Positions 21,868 through 34,200 of a DNA stretch of 64,000 nt are shown piece after piece. How positions within the stretch are numbered: the stretch's first letter is position 1; each line of letters starts with the position of its first letter. The notes beneath the pieces were generated by a model. That model searched no databases. It was given only the letters and a program-made list of their open reading frames with translations, and had not been told where the DNA came from. The translations under genes were made by a program, and so were the position numbers. The DNA is from Ptiloglossa arizonensis (lineage: Eukaryota > Arthropoda > Insecta > Hymenoptera > Colletidae). The stretch lies in NCBI RefSeq assembly GCF_051014685.1, contig NW_027478594.1:496001-560000 (forward strand). Direction: 5' to 3'.

Positions 21868-21931
21868 AATTTAAAATAAAATTTATACCTTTGATTCCAC
21901 AAATCAATAATTTTAATAAACTATTTAAACT
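21868..21931 (-). tRNA. trnH: trnH (GTG), numt copy
   Basis: On the minus strand the acceptor AGTTTAAA pairs with TTTAAATT. The anticodon arm TTGAT-TTGTGGA-ATCAA is perfect with GTG for histidine. It lies between ND5 and ND4 on the minus strand, the ancestral insect arrangement, and abuts the ND5 start. Confidence 0.87.
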
Positions 21932-22220
21932 TAATTATAAAACAATACTATATCTAAAAATATAAAATATAAAGGGATTCAATGTATTAAAACCATTATA
22001 CAATTAAATACTGAATAGTTATTTATATACTTGTAAAATAATTACCTTTCCCATGAAAAATATAAATAAATATATATATATATATATATATACATATATT
22101 GAATGTAAAAAATTTAAAAAACACATAAATAAAAATAAAATTACTAACATTTTCAACAAAATAATTAAATTAATGAATAAAAACACCTCCCCAATTAAAT
22201 TTAAAGAAATAGGAACTGAT
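21931..22220 (-). pseudogene. ND4: ND4 3' end, truncated and frameshifted (numt)
   Basis: Complex I subunit 4, of which only the last ~90 codons remain. On the minus strand it reads VPISLNLIGEVFLFINLIIL (insect ND4: PPSLNLLGEI), then an AT-dinucleotide stretch near 22070-22092, an HGK motif in another frame, and MVLMHWIPLYFMFLDMVLF before the stop at 21931-21933. At least two frame changes are needed to join these. The gene is cut at 22220/22221, where satellite block D begins. Confidence 0.85.
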
Positions 22221-22798
22221 CCGTTCCTCCGTTTCTCCGTTCCTCCGTTTCTCCGTTTCTCCGTTTCTCCGTTTCTCCGTTTCTCCGTTTATCCGTTTCT
22301 CCGTTTATCCGTTTCTCCGTTTCTCCGTTTCTCCGTTTCTCCGTTTCTCCGTTTCTCCGTTTCTCCGTTTCTCCGTTTCTCCGTTTCACCGTTTCTCCGT
22401 TTCTCCGTTTCTCCGTTTCTCCGTTTCTCCGTTTCTCCGTTTCTCCGTTTCTCCGTTTCTCCGTTTCTCCGTTTCTCCGTTTCTCCGTTTCTCCGTTTCT
22501 CCGTTTCTCCGTTTCTCCGTTTCTCCGTTTCTCCGTTTCTCCGTTTCTCCGTTTCTCCGTTTCTCCGTTTCTCCGTTTCTCCGTTTCTCCGTTTCTCCGT
22601 TTCTCCGTTTCTCCGTTTCTCCGTTTCTCCGTTTCTCCGTTTCTCCGTTTCTCCGTTTCTCCGTTTCTCCGTTTCTCCGTTTCTCCGTTTCTCCGTTTCT
22701 CCGTTTCTCCGTTTCTCCGTTTCTCCGTTTCTCCGTTTCTCCGTTTCTCCGTTTCTCCGTTTCTCCGTTTCTCCGTTTCTCCGTTTCTCCGTTTCTCC

Positions 22799-22886
22799 GT
22801 TCCTCCGTTCCTCCGTTCCTCCGTTCCTCCGTTCCTCCGTTCCTCCGTTCCTCCGTTCCTCCGTTCCTCCGTTCCTCCGTTCCTCC
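22799..22886 (+). repeat. TTCCTCCG variant sub-array, left
   Basis: About 11 consecutive units carry T-to-C at the third base (TTCCTCCG). They lie immediately left of the longest perfect 8-mer run. A similar variant block lies on the right of that run. Confidence 0.9.
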
Positions 22887-24320
22887 GTTTCTCCGTTTCT
22901 CCGTTTCTCCGTTTCTCCGTTTCTCCGTTTCTCCGTTTCTCCGTTTCTCCGTTTCTCCGTTTCTCCGTTTCTCCGTTTCTCCGTTTCTCCGTTTCTCCGT
23001 TTCTCCGTTTCTCCGTTTCTCCGTTTCTCCGTTTCTCCGTTTCTCCGTTTCTCCGTTTCTCCGTTTCTCCGTTTCTCCGTTTCTCCGTTTCTCCGTTTCT
23101 CCGTTTCTCCGTTTCTCCGTTTCTCCGTTTCTCCGTTTCTCCGTTTCTCCGTTTCTCCGTTTCTCCGTTTCTCCGTTTCTCCGTTTCTCCGTTTCTCCGT
23201 TTCTCCGTTTCTCCGTTTCTCCGTTTCTCCGTTTCTCCGTTTCTCCGTTTCTCCGTTTCTCCGTTTCTCCGTTTCTCCGTTTCTCCGTTTCTCCGTTTCT
23301 CCGTTTCTCCGTTTCTCCGTTTCTCCGTTTCTCCGTTTCTCCGTTTCTCCGTTTCTCCGTTTCTCCGTTTCTCCGTTTCTCCGTTTCTCCGTTTCTCCGT
23401 TTCTCCGTTTCTCCGTTTCTCCGTTTCTCCGTTTCTCCGTTTCTCCGTTTCTCCGTTTCTCCGTTTCTCCGTTTCTCCGTTTCTCCGTTTCTCCGTTTCT
23501 CCGTTTCTCCGTTTCTCCGTTTCTCCGTTTCTCCGTTTCTCCGTTTCTCCGTTTCTCCGTTTCTCCGTTTCTCCGTTTCTCCGTTTCTCCGTTTCTCCGT
23601 TTCTCCGTTTCTCCGTTTCTCCGTTTCTCCGTTTCTCCGTTTCTCCGTTTCTCCGTTTCTCCGTTTCTCCGTTTCTCCGTTTCTCCGTTTCTCCGTTTCT
23701 CCGTTTCTCCGTTTCTCCGTTTCTCCGTTTCTCCGTTTCTCCGTTTCTCCGTTTCTCCGTTTCTCCGTTTCTCCGTTTCTCCGTTTCTCCGTTTCTCCGT
23801 TTCTCCGTTTCTCCGTTTCTCCGTTTCTCCGTTTCTCCGTTTCTCCGTTTCTCCGTTTCTCCGTTTCTCCGTTTCTCCGTTTCTCCGTTTCTCCGTTTCT
23901 CCGTTTCTCCGTTTCTCCGTTTCTCCGTTTCTCCGTTTCTCCGTTTCTCCGTTTCTCCGTTTCTCCGTTTCTCCGTTTCTCCGTTTCTCCGTTTCTCCGT
24001 TTCTCCGTTTCTCCGTTTCTCCGTTTCTCCGTTTCTCCGTTTCTCCGTTTCTCCGTTTCTCCGTTTCTCCGTTTCTCCGTTTCTCCGTTTCTCCGTTTCT
24101 CCGTTTCTCCGTTTCTCCGTTTCTCCGTTTCTCCGTTTCTCCGTTTCTCCGTTTCTCCGTTTCTCCGTTTCTCCGTTTCTCCGTTTCTCCGTTTCTCCGT
24201 TTCTCCGTTTCTCCGTTTCTCCGTTTCTCCGTTTCTCCGTTTCTCCGTTTCTCCGTTTCTCCGTTTCTCCGTTTCTCCGTTTCTCCGTTTCTCCGTTTCT
24301 CCGTTTCTCCGTTTCTCCGT
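22887..24320 (+). repeat. Perfect (TTTCTCCG)n run, about 179 units
   Basis: About 1.43 kb of the 8-mer without a single visible substitution or length change, the most homogeneous tract in the window. A shorter perfect run (about 50 units) lies at roughly 22389-22798. Such uniformity indicates very recent expansion or active homogenisation. Confidence 0.9.
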
Positions 24321-24321
24321 T

Positions 24322-24471
24322 GCTCCGTTCCTCCGTTCCTCCGTTCCTCCGTTCCTCCGTTCCTCCGTTCCTCCGTTCCTCCGTTCCTCCGTTCCTCCGT
24401 TCCTCCGTTCCTCCGTTCCTCCGTTCCTCCGTTCCTCCGTTCCTCCGTTCCTCCGTTCCTCCGTTCCTCCG
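24322..24471 (+). repeat. TTCCTCCG variant sub-array, right
   Basis: A TTGCTCCG unit at the edge is followed by about 18 TTCCTCCG units, then normal TTTCTCCG resumes. It mirrors the block at 22799-22886 on the far side of the perfect run. Confidence 0.9.
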
Positions 24472-24605
24472 TTTCTCCGTTTCTCCGTTTCTCCGTTTCT
24501 CCGTTTCTCCGTTTCTCCGTTTCTCCGTTTCTCCGTTCCTCCGTTTCTCCGCTTCTCCGTTTCTCCGTTTCTCAGTTTCTCCGTTTCTCCGTTTCTCCGT
24601 TTCAC

Positions 24606-27600
24606 CGTTTCTTTGTTAGTTCCTCCGTTTCTTTCTCCGTTTCTCCGTTTATTTCTTCGGTTCTCCGTTTCTTTCTTCGTTTCTCCGTTTCTTTCTTCGT
24701 TTCTCGATTTCTTTCTTCTATTCTTCATTCGATTCTCGGTTTCTTTCTTCGTTTCTCCGTTTCTTTCTTCGTTTCTCCGTGTCTTCCTTCGTTTCTCCGT
24801 TCCTCCGTTTCTCCGTTTCTCCGTTTCTCCGTTTCTCCGTTTCTCCGTTTCTCCGTTTCTCCGTTTCTCCGTTTCTCCGTTTCTCCGTTTCTCCGTTTCT
24901 CCGTTTCTCCGTTTCTCCGTTTCTCCGTTTCTCCGTTTCTCCGTTTCTCCGTTTCTCCGTTTCTCCGTTTCTCCGTTTCTCCGTTTCTCCGTTCCTCCGT
25001 TCCTCCGTTCCTCCGTTTCTCCGTTCCTCCTTTCCTCCGTTTCTCCGTTTCTCCGTTTCTCCGTTTCTCCGTTTCTCCGTTTCTCCGTTTCTCCGTTTCT
25101 CCGTTTCTCCGTTTCTCCGTTTCTCCGTTTCTCCGTTTCTCCGTTTCTCCGTTTCTCCGTTTCTCCGTTTCTCCGTTTCTCCGTTTCTCCGTTTCTCCGT
25201 TTCTCCGTTTCTCCGTTTCTCCGTTTCTCCGTTTCTCCGTTTCTCCGTTTCTCCGTTTCTCCGTTTCTCCGTTTCTCCGTTTCTCCGTTTCTCCGTTTCT
25301 CCGTTTCTCCGTTTCTCCGTTTCTCCGTTTCTCCGTTTCTCCGTTCCTCCGTTCCTCCGTTCCTCCGTTTCTCCGTTCCTCCTTTCCTCCGTTTCTCCGT
25401 TTCTCCGTTTCTCCGTTTCTCCGTTTCTCCGTTTCTCCGTTTCTCCGTTTCTCCGTTTCTCCGTTTCTCCGTTTCTCCGTTTCTCCGTTTCTCCGTTTCT
25501 CCGTTTCTCCGTTTCTCCGTTTCTCCGTTTCTCCGTTTCTCCGTTTCTCCGTTTCTCCGTTTCTCCGTTTCTCCGTTTCTCCGTTTCTCCGTTTCTCCGT
25601 TTCTCCGTTTCTCCGTTTCTCCGTTTCTCCGTTTCTCCGTTTCTCCGTTTCTCCGTTTCTCCGTTTCTCCGTTTCTCCGTTTCTCCGTTTCTCCGTTTCT
25701 CCGTTTCTCCGTTTCTCCGTTTCTCCGATTCTCCGTTTCTCCGTTTCTCCGTTCCTCCGTTCCTCCGTTCCTCCGTTCCTCCGTTTCTCCGTTTCTCCGT
25801 TTCTCCGTTTCTCCGTTTCTCCGTTCCTCCGTTTCTCCGTTTCTCCGTTCCTCCTTTCCTCCGTTTCTCCGCTTCTCCGTTTCTCTGTTTCTCCGTTTCT
25901 CCGTTTCTCGGTTTCTCAGTTTCTCCGTTTCTCCGTTTCTCCGTTTCACCGTTTCTTTGTTAGTTCCTCCGTTTCTTTCTCCGTTTCTCCGTTTATTTCT
26001 TCGGTTCTCCGTTTCTTTCTTCGTTTCTCCGTTTCTTTCTTCGATTTTCCGTTTCTTTCTTCGTTTCTCGATTTCTTTCTTCTATTCTTCATTCCGTTCT
26101 TCGATTCTCGGTTTCTTTCTTCGTTTCTCCGTTTCTTTCTTCGTTTCTCCGTGTCTTCCTTCGTTTCTCCGTTCCTCCGTTTCTCCGTTTCTCCGTTCCT
26201 CCGTTCCTCCGTTTCTCCGTTCCTCCGTTTCTCCGTTCCTCCGTTTCTCCGTTTCTCCGTTTCTCCGTTTCTCCGTTTCTCCGTTTCTCCGTTTCTCCGT
26301 TTCTCCGTTTCTCCGTTTCTCCGTTTCTCCGTTTCTCCGTTTCTCCGTTTCTCCGTTTCTCCGTTTCTCCGTTTCTCCGTTTCTCCGTTTCTCCGTTTCT
26401 CCGTTTCTCCGTTTCTCCGTTTCTCCGTTTCTCCGTTTCTCCGTTTCTCCGTTTCTCCGTTTCTCCGTTTCTCCGTTTCTCCGTTTCTCCGTTTCTCCGT
26501 TTCTCCGTTTCTCCGTTTCTCCGTTTCTCCGTTTCTCCGTTTCTCCGTTTCTCCGTTTCTCCGTTTCTCCGTTTCTCCGTTTCTCCGTTTCTCCGTTTCT
26601 CCGTTTCTCCGTTTCTCCGTTTCTCCGTTTCTCCGTTTCTCCGTTTCTCCGTTTCTCCGTTCCTCCGTTCCTCCGTTCCTCCGTTTCTCCGTTCCTCCTT
26701 TCCTCCGTTTCTCCGTTTCTCCGTTTCTCCGTTTCTCCGTTTCTCCGTTTCTCCGTTTCTCCGTTTCTCCGTTTCTCCGTTTCTCCGTTTCTCCGTTTCT
26801 CCGTTTCTCCGTTTCTCCGTTTCTCCGTTTCTCCGTTTCTCCGTTTCTCCGTTTCTCCGTTTCTCCGTTTCTCCGTTTCTCCGTTTCTCCGTTTCTCCGT
26901 TTCTCCGTTTCTCCGTTTCTCCGTTTCTCCGTTTCTCCGTTTCTCCGTTTCTCCGTTTCTCCGTTTCTCCGTTTCTCCGTTTCTCCGTTTCTCCGTTTCT
27001 CCGTTTCTCCGTTTCTCCGTTTCTCCGTTTCTCCGTTTCTCCGATTCTCCGTTTCTCCGTTTCTCCGTTCCTCCGTTCCTCCGTTCCTCCGTTCCTCCGT
27101 TTCTCCGTTTCTCCGTTTCTCCGTTTCTCCGTTTCTCCGTTCCTCCGTTTCTCCGTTTCTCCGTTCCTCCTTTCCTCCGTTTCTCCGCTTCTCCGTTTCT
27201 CTGTTTCTCCGTTTCTCCGTTTCTCGGTTTCTCAGTTTCTCCGTTTCTCCGTTTCTCCGTTTCACCGTTTCTTTGTTAGTTCCTCCGTTTCTTTCTCCGT
27301 TTCTCCGTTTATTTCTTCGGTTCTCCGTTTCTTTCTTCGTTTCTCCGTTTCTTTCTTCGATTTTCCGTTTCTTTCTTCGTTTCTCGATTTCTTTCTTCTA
27401 TTCTTCATTCCGTTCTTCGATTCTCGGTTTCTTTCTTCGTTTCTCCGTTTCTTTCTTCGTTTCTCCGTGTCTTCCTTCGTTTCTCCGTTCCTCCGTTTCT
27501 CCGTTTCTCCGTTCCTCCGTTCCTCCGTTTCTCCGTTCCTCCGTTTCTCCGTTCCTCCGTTTCTCCGTTTCTCCGTTTCTCCGTTTCTCCGTTTCTCCGT

Positions 27601-28290
27601 TTCTCCGTTTCTCCGTTTCTCCGTTTCTCCGTTTCTCCGTTTCTCCGTTTCTCCGTTTCTCCGTTTCTCCGTTTCTCCGTTTCTCCGTTTCTCCGTTTCT
27701 CCGTTTCTCCGTTTCTCCGTTTCTCCGTTTCTCCGTTTCTCCGTTTCTCCGTTTCTCCGTTTCTCCGTTTCTCCGTTTCTCCGTTTCTCCGTTTCTCCGT
27801 TTCTCCGTTCCTCCTTTCCTCCGTTTCTCCGCTTCTCCGTTTCTCTGTTTCTCCGTTTCTCCGTTTCTCCGTTTCTCCGTTCCTCCTTTCCTCCGTTTCT
27901 CCGCTTCTCCGTTTCTCTGTTTCTCCGTTTCTCCGTTTCTCGGTTTCTCAGTTTCTCCGTTTCTCCGTTTCTCCGTTTCACCGTTTCTTTGTTAGTTCCT
28001 CCGTTTCTTTCTCCGTTTCTCCGTTTATTTCTTCGGTTCTCCGTTTCTTTCTTCGTTTCTCCGTTTCTTTCTTCGATTTTCCGTTTCTTTCTTCGTTTCT
28101 CGATTTCTTTCTTCTATTCTTCATTCCGTTCTTCGATTCTCGGTTTCTTTCTTCGTTTCTCCGTTTCTTTCTTCGTTTCTCCGTGTCTTCCTTCGTTTCT
28201 CCGTTCCTCCGTTTCTCCGTTTCTCCGTTCCTCCGTTCCTCCGTTTCTCCGTTCCTCCGTTTCTCCGTTCCTCCGTTTCTCCGTTTCTCC
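24606..28290 (+). repeat. Tandem higher-order units (8-mer run plus 20-mer cassette)
   Basis: Each unit starts with TTCACCGTTTCTTTGTTAGT, continues through a ~200-bp 20-mer cassette, then a long 8-mer run with TTCCTCCG and TCCTTTCC variants, and ends CGGTTTCTCAGTTTCTCCG. Starts are near 24606, 25948, 27264 and 27980. The second and third are 1316 bp apart with matching internal variants (for example CCGATTCTCCG near 25726 and 27042). The third and fourth are 716 bp apart. Length differences come mainly from the number of 8-mers. Confidence 0.85.
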
Positions 28291-31200
28291 GTTTCTCCGT
28301 TTCTCCGTTTCTCCGTTTCTCCGTTTCTCCGTTTCTCCGTTTCTCCGTTTCTCCGTTTCTCCGTTTCTCCGTTTCTCCGTTTCTCCGTTTCTCCGTTTCT
28401 CCGTTTCTCCGTTTCTCCGTTTCTCCGTTTCTCCGTTTCTCCGTTTCTCCGTTTCTCCGTTTCTCCGTTTCTCCGTTTCTCCGTTTCTCCGTTTCTCCGT
28501 TTCTCCGTTTCTCCGTTTCTCCGTTTCTCCGTTTCTCCGTTTCTCCGTTTCTCCGTTTCTCCGTTTCTCCGTTTCTCCGTTTCTCCGTTTCTCCGTTTCT
28601 CCGTTTCTCCGTTTCTCCGCTTCTCCGTTTCTCCGTTTCTCCGTTCCTCCGTTTCTCCGGTGCTCCGTTTCTCGGTTTCTCCGTTCCACGGTTTCTCTGT
28701 TTCTTCGCTTCTCCGTTTCTCTGTTTCTCCGTTTCTCCGTTTCTCGGTTTCTCAGTTTCTCCGTTTCTCCGTTTCTCCGTTTCACCGTTTCTTTGTTCGT
28801 TCCTCCGTTTCTTTCTCCGTTTTTCCGATTATTTCTTCGTTCCTCCGTTTCTTTCTCCGTTTCTCCGTTTATTTCTTCGTTTCTCCATTTATTTCTTCGT
28901 TTCTCCGTTTCTTTGTTCGTTTCTCCGTTTCTTTGTTCGTTTCTCCGTTTCTTTCTTCGTTCCTCCGTTTCTTTGTTCGTTTCTCCGTTTCTTTGTTCGT
29001 TTCTCCGTTTCTTTCTTCGTTACTCCGTTTCTTTCTTCGTTTCTCCGTTTCTTTCTTCGATTTTCCGTTTCTTTCTTCGTTTCTCCATTTCTTTCTTCTA
29101 TTCTTCATTCCGTTCTTCGTTTCTCGGTTTCTTTATTCGCTTCTCCGTTTCTTTCTTCGTTTCTCCGTTTCTTTCTTCGTTTCTCCGTTTCTCCGTTTCT
29201 CCGTTTCTCCGTTTCTCCGTTTCTCCGTTTCTCCGTTGCTCCGTTTCTCCGTTTCTCCGTTTCTCCGTTTCTCCGTTTCTCCGTTTCTCCGTTTCTCCGT
29301 TTCTCCGTTTCTCCGTTTCTCCGTTTATCCGTTTCTCCGTTTCTCCGTTTCTCCGTTTCTCCGTTTCTCCGTTTCTCCGTTTCTCCGTTTCTCCGTTTCT
29401 CCGTTTCTCCGTTTCTCCGCTTCTCCGCTTCTCCGCTTCTCCGTTTCTACGTTTCTCCGTTTCTCCGTTTCTCCGTTCCTCCGTTTCTCCGGTGCTCCGT
29501 TTCTCGGTTTCTCCGTTCCTCGGTTTCTCTGTTTCTCCGCTTCTCCGTTTCTCTGTTTCTCCGTTTCTCCGTTTCTCGGTTTCTCAGTTTCTCCGTTTTT
29601 CCGTTTCACCGTTTCTTTGTTAGTTCCTCCGTTTCTTTCTCGGTTTCTCCGTTTATTTCTTCGGTTCTCCGTTTCTTTCTTCGTTTCTCCGTTTCTTTCT
29701 TCGATTTTCCGTTTCTTTCTTCGTTTCTCGATTTCTTTCTTCTATTCTTCATTCCGTTCTTCGATTCTCGGTTTCTTTCTTCGTTTCTCCGTGTCTTCCT
29801 TCGTTTCACCGTTTCTCCGTTTCTCCGTTTCTCCGTTTCTCCGTTTCTCCGTTTCTCCGTTTCTCCGTTTCTCCGTTTCTCCGTTTCTCCGTTTCTCCGT
29901 TTCTCCGTTTCTCCGTTCCTCCGTTCCTCCGTTCCTCCGTTTCTCCGTTTCTCCGTTTCTCCGTTTCTCCGTTTCTCCGTTCCTCCGTTTCTCCGTTTCT
30001 CCGTTCCTCCTTTCCTCCGTTTCTCCGCTTCTCCGTTTCTCTGTTTCTCCGTTTCTCCGTTTCTCGGTTTCTCAGTTTCTCCGTTTCTCCGTTTCTCCGT
30101 TTCACCGTTTCTTTGTTAGTTCCTCCGTTTCTTTCTCCGTTTCTCCGTTTATTTCTTCGGTTCTCCGTTTCTTTCTTCGTTTCTCCGTTTCTTTCTTCGA
30201 TTTTCCGTTTCTTTCTTCGTTTCTCGATTTCTTTCTTCTATTCTTCATTCCGTTCTTCGATTCTCGGTTTCTTTCTTCGTTTCTCCGTTTCTTTCTTCGT
30301 TTCTCCGTGTCTTCCTTCGTTTCTCCGTTCCTCCGTTTCTCCGTTTCTCCGTTCCTCCTTTCCTCCGTTTCTCCGTTTCTCCGTTTCTCCGTTTGTCCGT
30401 TTCTCCGTTTCTCCGTTTCTCCGTTTCTCCGTTTCTCCGTTTCTCCGTTTCTCCGTTTCTCCGTTCCTCCGTTTCTCCGTTTCTCCGTTCCTCCTTTCCT
30501 CCGTTTCTCCGTTTCTCCGTTTCTCCGTTTCTCCGTTTCTCCGTCTCTCCGTTTCTCCGTTTCTCCGTTTCTCCGTTTCTCCGTTTCTCCGTTTCTCCGT
30601 TTCTCCGTTTCTCCGCTTCTCCGTTTCTCTGTTTCTCCGTTTCTCCGTTTCTCCGTTTCTCGGTTTCTCAGTTTCTCCGTTTCTCCGTTTCTCCGTTTCA
30701 CCGTTTCTTTGTTCGTTCCTCCGTTTCTTTCTCCGTTTCTCCGATTATTTCTTCGTTCCTCCGTTTCTTTCTCCGTTTCTCCGTTTATTTCTTCGTTTCT
30801 CCATTTATTTCTCCGTTTCTCCGTTTCTTTGTTCGTTTCTCCGTTTCTTTGTTCGTTTCTCCGTTTCTTTCTTCGTTCCTCCGTTTCTTTGTTCGTTTCT
30901 CCGTTTCTATGTTCGTTTCTCCGTTTCTTTCTTCGTTTCTCCGTTTCTTTCTTCGATTTTCCGTTTCTTTCTTCGTTTCTCCATTTCTTTCTTCTATTCT
31001 TCATACCGTTCTTCGTTTCTCGGTTTCTTTCTTCACTTCTCCGTTTCTTTCTACGTTTCTCCGTTTCTTTCTTCGTTTCTCCGTTTCTCCGTTTCTCCGT
31101 TTCTCCGTTTCTCCGTTTCTCCGTTTCTCCGTTTCTCCGTTTCTCCGTTTCCCCGTTTCTCCGTTTCTCCGTTTCTCCGTTTCTCCGTTTCTCCGTTTCT

Positions 31201-34200
31201 CTGTTTCTCCGTTTCTCAGTTTCTCCGTTTCTCCGTTTCTCCGTTTCTCCGTTTCTCCGTTTCTCCGTTCCTCCGTTTCTCCGGTGCTCCGTTTCTCGGT
31301 TTCTCCGTTCCACGGTTTCTCTGTTTCTCCGCTTCTCCGTTTCTCTGTTTCTCCGTTTCTCCGTTTCTCGGTTTCTCAGTTTCTCCGTTTCTCCGTTTCT
31401 CCGTTTCACCGTTTCTTTGTTCGTTCCTCCGTTTCTTTCTCCGTTTTTCCGATTATTTCTTCGTTCCTCCGTTTCTTTCTCCGTTTCTCCGTTTATTTCT
31501 TCGTTTCTCCATTTATTTCTCCGTTTCTCCGTTTCTTTGTTCGTTTCTCCGTTTCTTTGTTCGTTTCTCCGTTTCTTTCTTCGTTCCTCCGTTTCTTTGT
31601 TCGTTTCTCCGTTTCTTTGTTCGTTTCTCCGTTTCTTTCTTCGTTACTCCGTTTCTTTCTTCGTTTCTTCGTTTCTTTCTTCGATTTTCCGTTTCTTTCT
31701 TCGTTTCTCCATTTCTTTCTTCTATTCTTCATTCCGTTCTTCGTTTCTCGGTTTCTTTATTCGCTTCTCCGTTTCTTTCTTCGTTTCTCCGTTTCTTTCT
31801 TCGTTTCTCCGTTTCTCCGTTTCTCCGTTTCTCCGTTTCTCCGTTTCTCCGTTTCTCCGTTTCTCCGTTGCTCCGTTTCTCCGTTTCTCCGTTTCTCCGT
31901 TTCTCCGTTTCTCCGTTTCTCCGTTTCTCCGTTTCTCCGTTTCTCCGTTTCTCCGTTTCTCCGTTGCTCCGTTTCTCCGTTTCTCCGTTTCTCCGTTTCT
32001 CCGTTTCTCCGTTTCTCCGTTTCTCCGTTTCTCCGTTTCTCCGCTTCTCCGCTTCTCCGCTTCTCCGTTTCTACGTTTCTCCGTTTCTCCGTTTCTCCGT
32101 TCCTCCGTTTCTCCGGTGCTCCGTTTCTCGGTTTCTCCGTTCCTCGGTTTCTCTGTTTCTCCGCTTCTCCGTTTCTCTGTTTCTCCGTTTCTCCGTTTCT
32201 CGGTTTCTCGGTTTCTCAGTTTCTCCGTTTTTCCGTTTCACCGTTTCTTTGTTAGTTCCTCCGTTTCTTTCTCCGTTTCTCCGTTTATTTCTTCGTTTCT
32301 CCATTTATTTCTCCGTTTCTCCGTTTCTTTGTTCGTTTCTCCGTTTGTTTGTTCGTTTCTCCGTTTCTTTCTTCGTTCCTCCGTTTCTTTGTTCGTTTCT
32401 CCGTTTCTTTGTTCGTTTATCCGTTTCTTTCTTCGTTTCTCCATTTCTTTCTTCTATTCTTCATACCGTTCTTCGTTTCTCGGTTTCTTTCTTCGCTTCT
32501 CCGTTTCTTTCTTCGTTTCTCCGTGTCTTCCTTCGTTTCTCCGTTTCTCCGTTTCTCCGTTTCTCCGTTTCCCCGTTTCTCCGTTTCTCCGTTTCTCCGT
32601 TTCTCCGTTTCTCCGTTTCTCCGTTTCTCCGTTTCTCCGTTTCTCCGTTTCTCCGTTTCTCCATTTCTCCGCTTCTCCGTTTCTCTGTTTCTCCGTTTCT
32701 CCGTTTCTCGGTTTCTCAGTTTCTCCGTTTCTCCGTTTCTCCGTTTCACCGTTTCTTTGTTCGTTCCTCCGTTTCTTTCTCCGTTTCTCCGATTATTTCT
32801 TCGTTCCTCCGTTTCTTTCTCCGTTTCTCCGTTTATTTCTTCGTTTCTCCATTTATTTCTCCGTTTCTCCGTTTCTTTGTTCGTTTCTCCGTTTGTTTGT
32901 TCGTTTCTCCGTTTCTTTCTTCGTTCCTCCGTTTCTTTGTTCGTTTCTCCGTTTCTTTGTTCGTTTATCCGTTTCTTTCTTCGTTTCTCCATTTCTTTCT
33001 TCTATTCTTCATACCGTTCTTCGTTTCTCGGTTTCTTTCTTCGCTTCTCCGTTTCTTTCTTCGTTTCTCCGTTTCTTTCTTCGTTTCCCCGTCTCTCCGT
33101 TTCTCCGTTTCTCCGTTTCTCCGTTTCTCCGTTTCTCCGTTTCTCCGTTTCTCCGTTTCTCCGTTTCTCCGTTTCTCCGTTTCTCCGTTTCTCCGTTTCT
33201 CCGTTTCTCCGTTTCTCCGTTTCTCCGTTTCTCCGTTTCTCCGTTTCTCCGTTTCTCCGTTTCTCCGTTTCTCCGTTTCTCCGTTTCTCCGTTTCTCCGT
33301 TTCTCCGTTTCTCCGTTTCTCCGTTTCTCCGTTTCTCCGTTTCTCCGTTTCTCCGTTTCTCCGTTTCTCCGTTTCTCCGTTTCTCCGTTTCCCCGTTTCT
33401 CCGTTTCTCCGTTTCTCCGTTTCTCCGTTTCTCCGTTTCTCCGTTTCTCCGTTTCTCCGTTTCTCCGTTTCTCCGTTTCTCCGTTTCTCCGTTTCTCCGT
33501 TTCTCCGTTTCTCCGTTTCTCCGTTTCTCCGTTTCTCCGCTTCTCCGTTTCTCTGTTTCTCCGTTTCTCCGTTTCTCGGTTTCTCAGTTTCTCCGTTCCT
33601 CCGTTTCTTTGTTCGTTTCTCCGTTTCTTTGTTCGTTTCTCCGTTTCTTTCTTCGTTACTCCGTTTCTTTCTTCGTTTCTCCGTTTCTTTCTTCGATTTT
33701 CCGTTTCTTTCTTCGTTTCTCCATTTCTTTCTTCTATTCTTCATTCCGTTCTTCGTTTCTCGGTTTCTCAGTATCTCCGTTTTTCCGTTTCACCGTTTCT
33801 TTGTTAGTTCCTCCGTTTCTTTCTCCGTTTCTCCGTTTATTTCTTCGTTTCTCCGTTTCTTTCTTCGTTTCTCCGTTTCTTTCTTCGTTTTTCCGTCTCT
33901 TTCTTCGTTTCTCGATTTCTTTCTTCTATTCTTCATTCCGTTCTTCGATTCTCGGTTTCTTTCTTCGTTTCTCCGTTTCTTTCTTCGTTTCTCCGTGTCT
34001 TCCTTCGTTTCTCCGTTTCTCCGTTTCTCCGTTTCTCCGTTTCTCCGTTTCTCCGTTTCTCAGTTTCTCCGTTTCTCTGTTTCTCCGTTTCACCGTTTCT
34101 TTGTTCGTTCCTCCGTTTCTTTCTCCGTTTTTCCGATTATTTCTTCGTTCCTCCGTTTCTTTCTCCGTTTCTCCGTTTATTTCTTCGTTTCTCCATTTAT

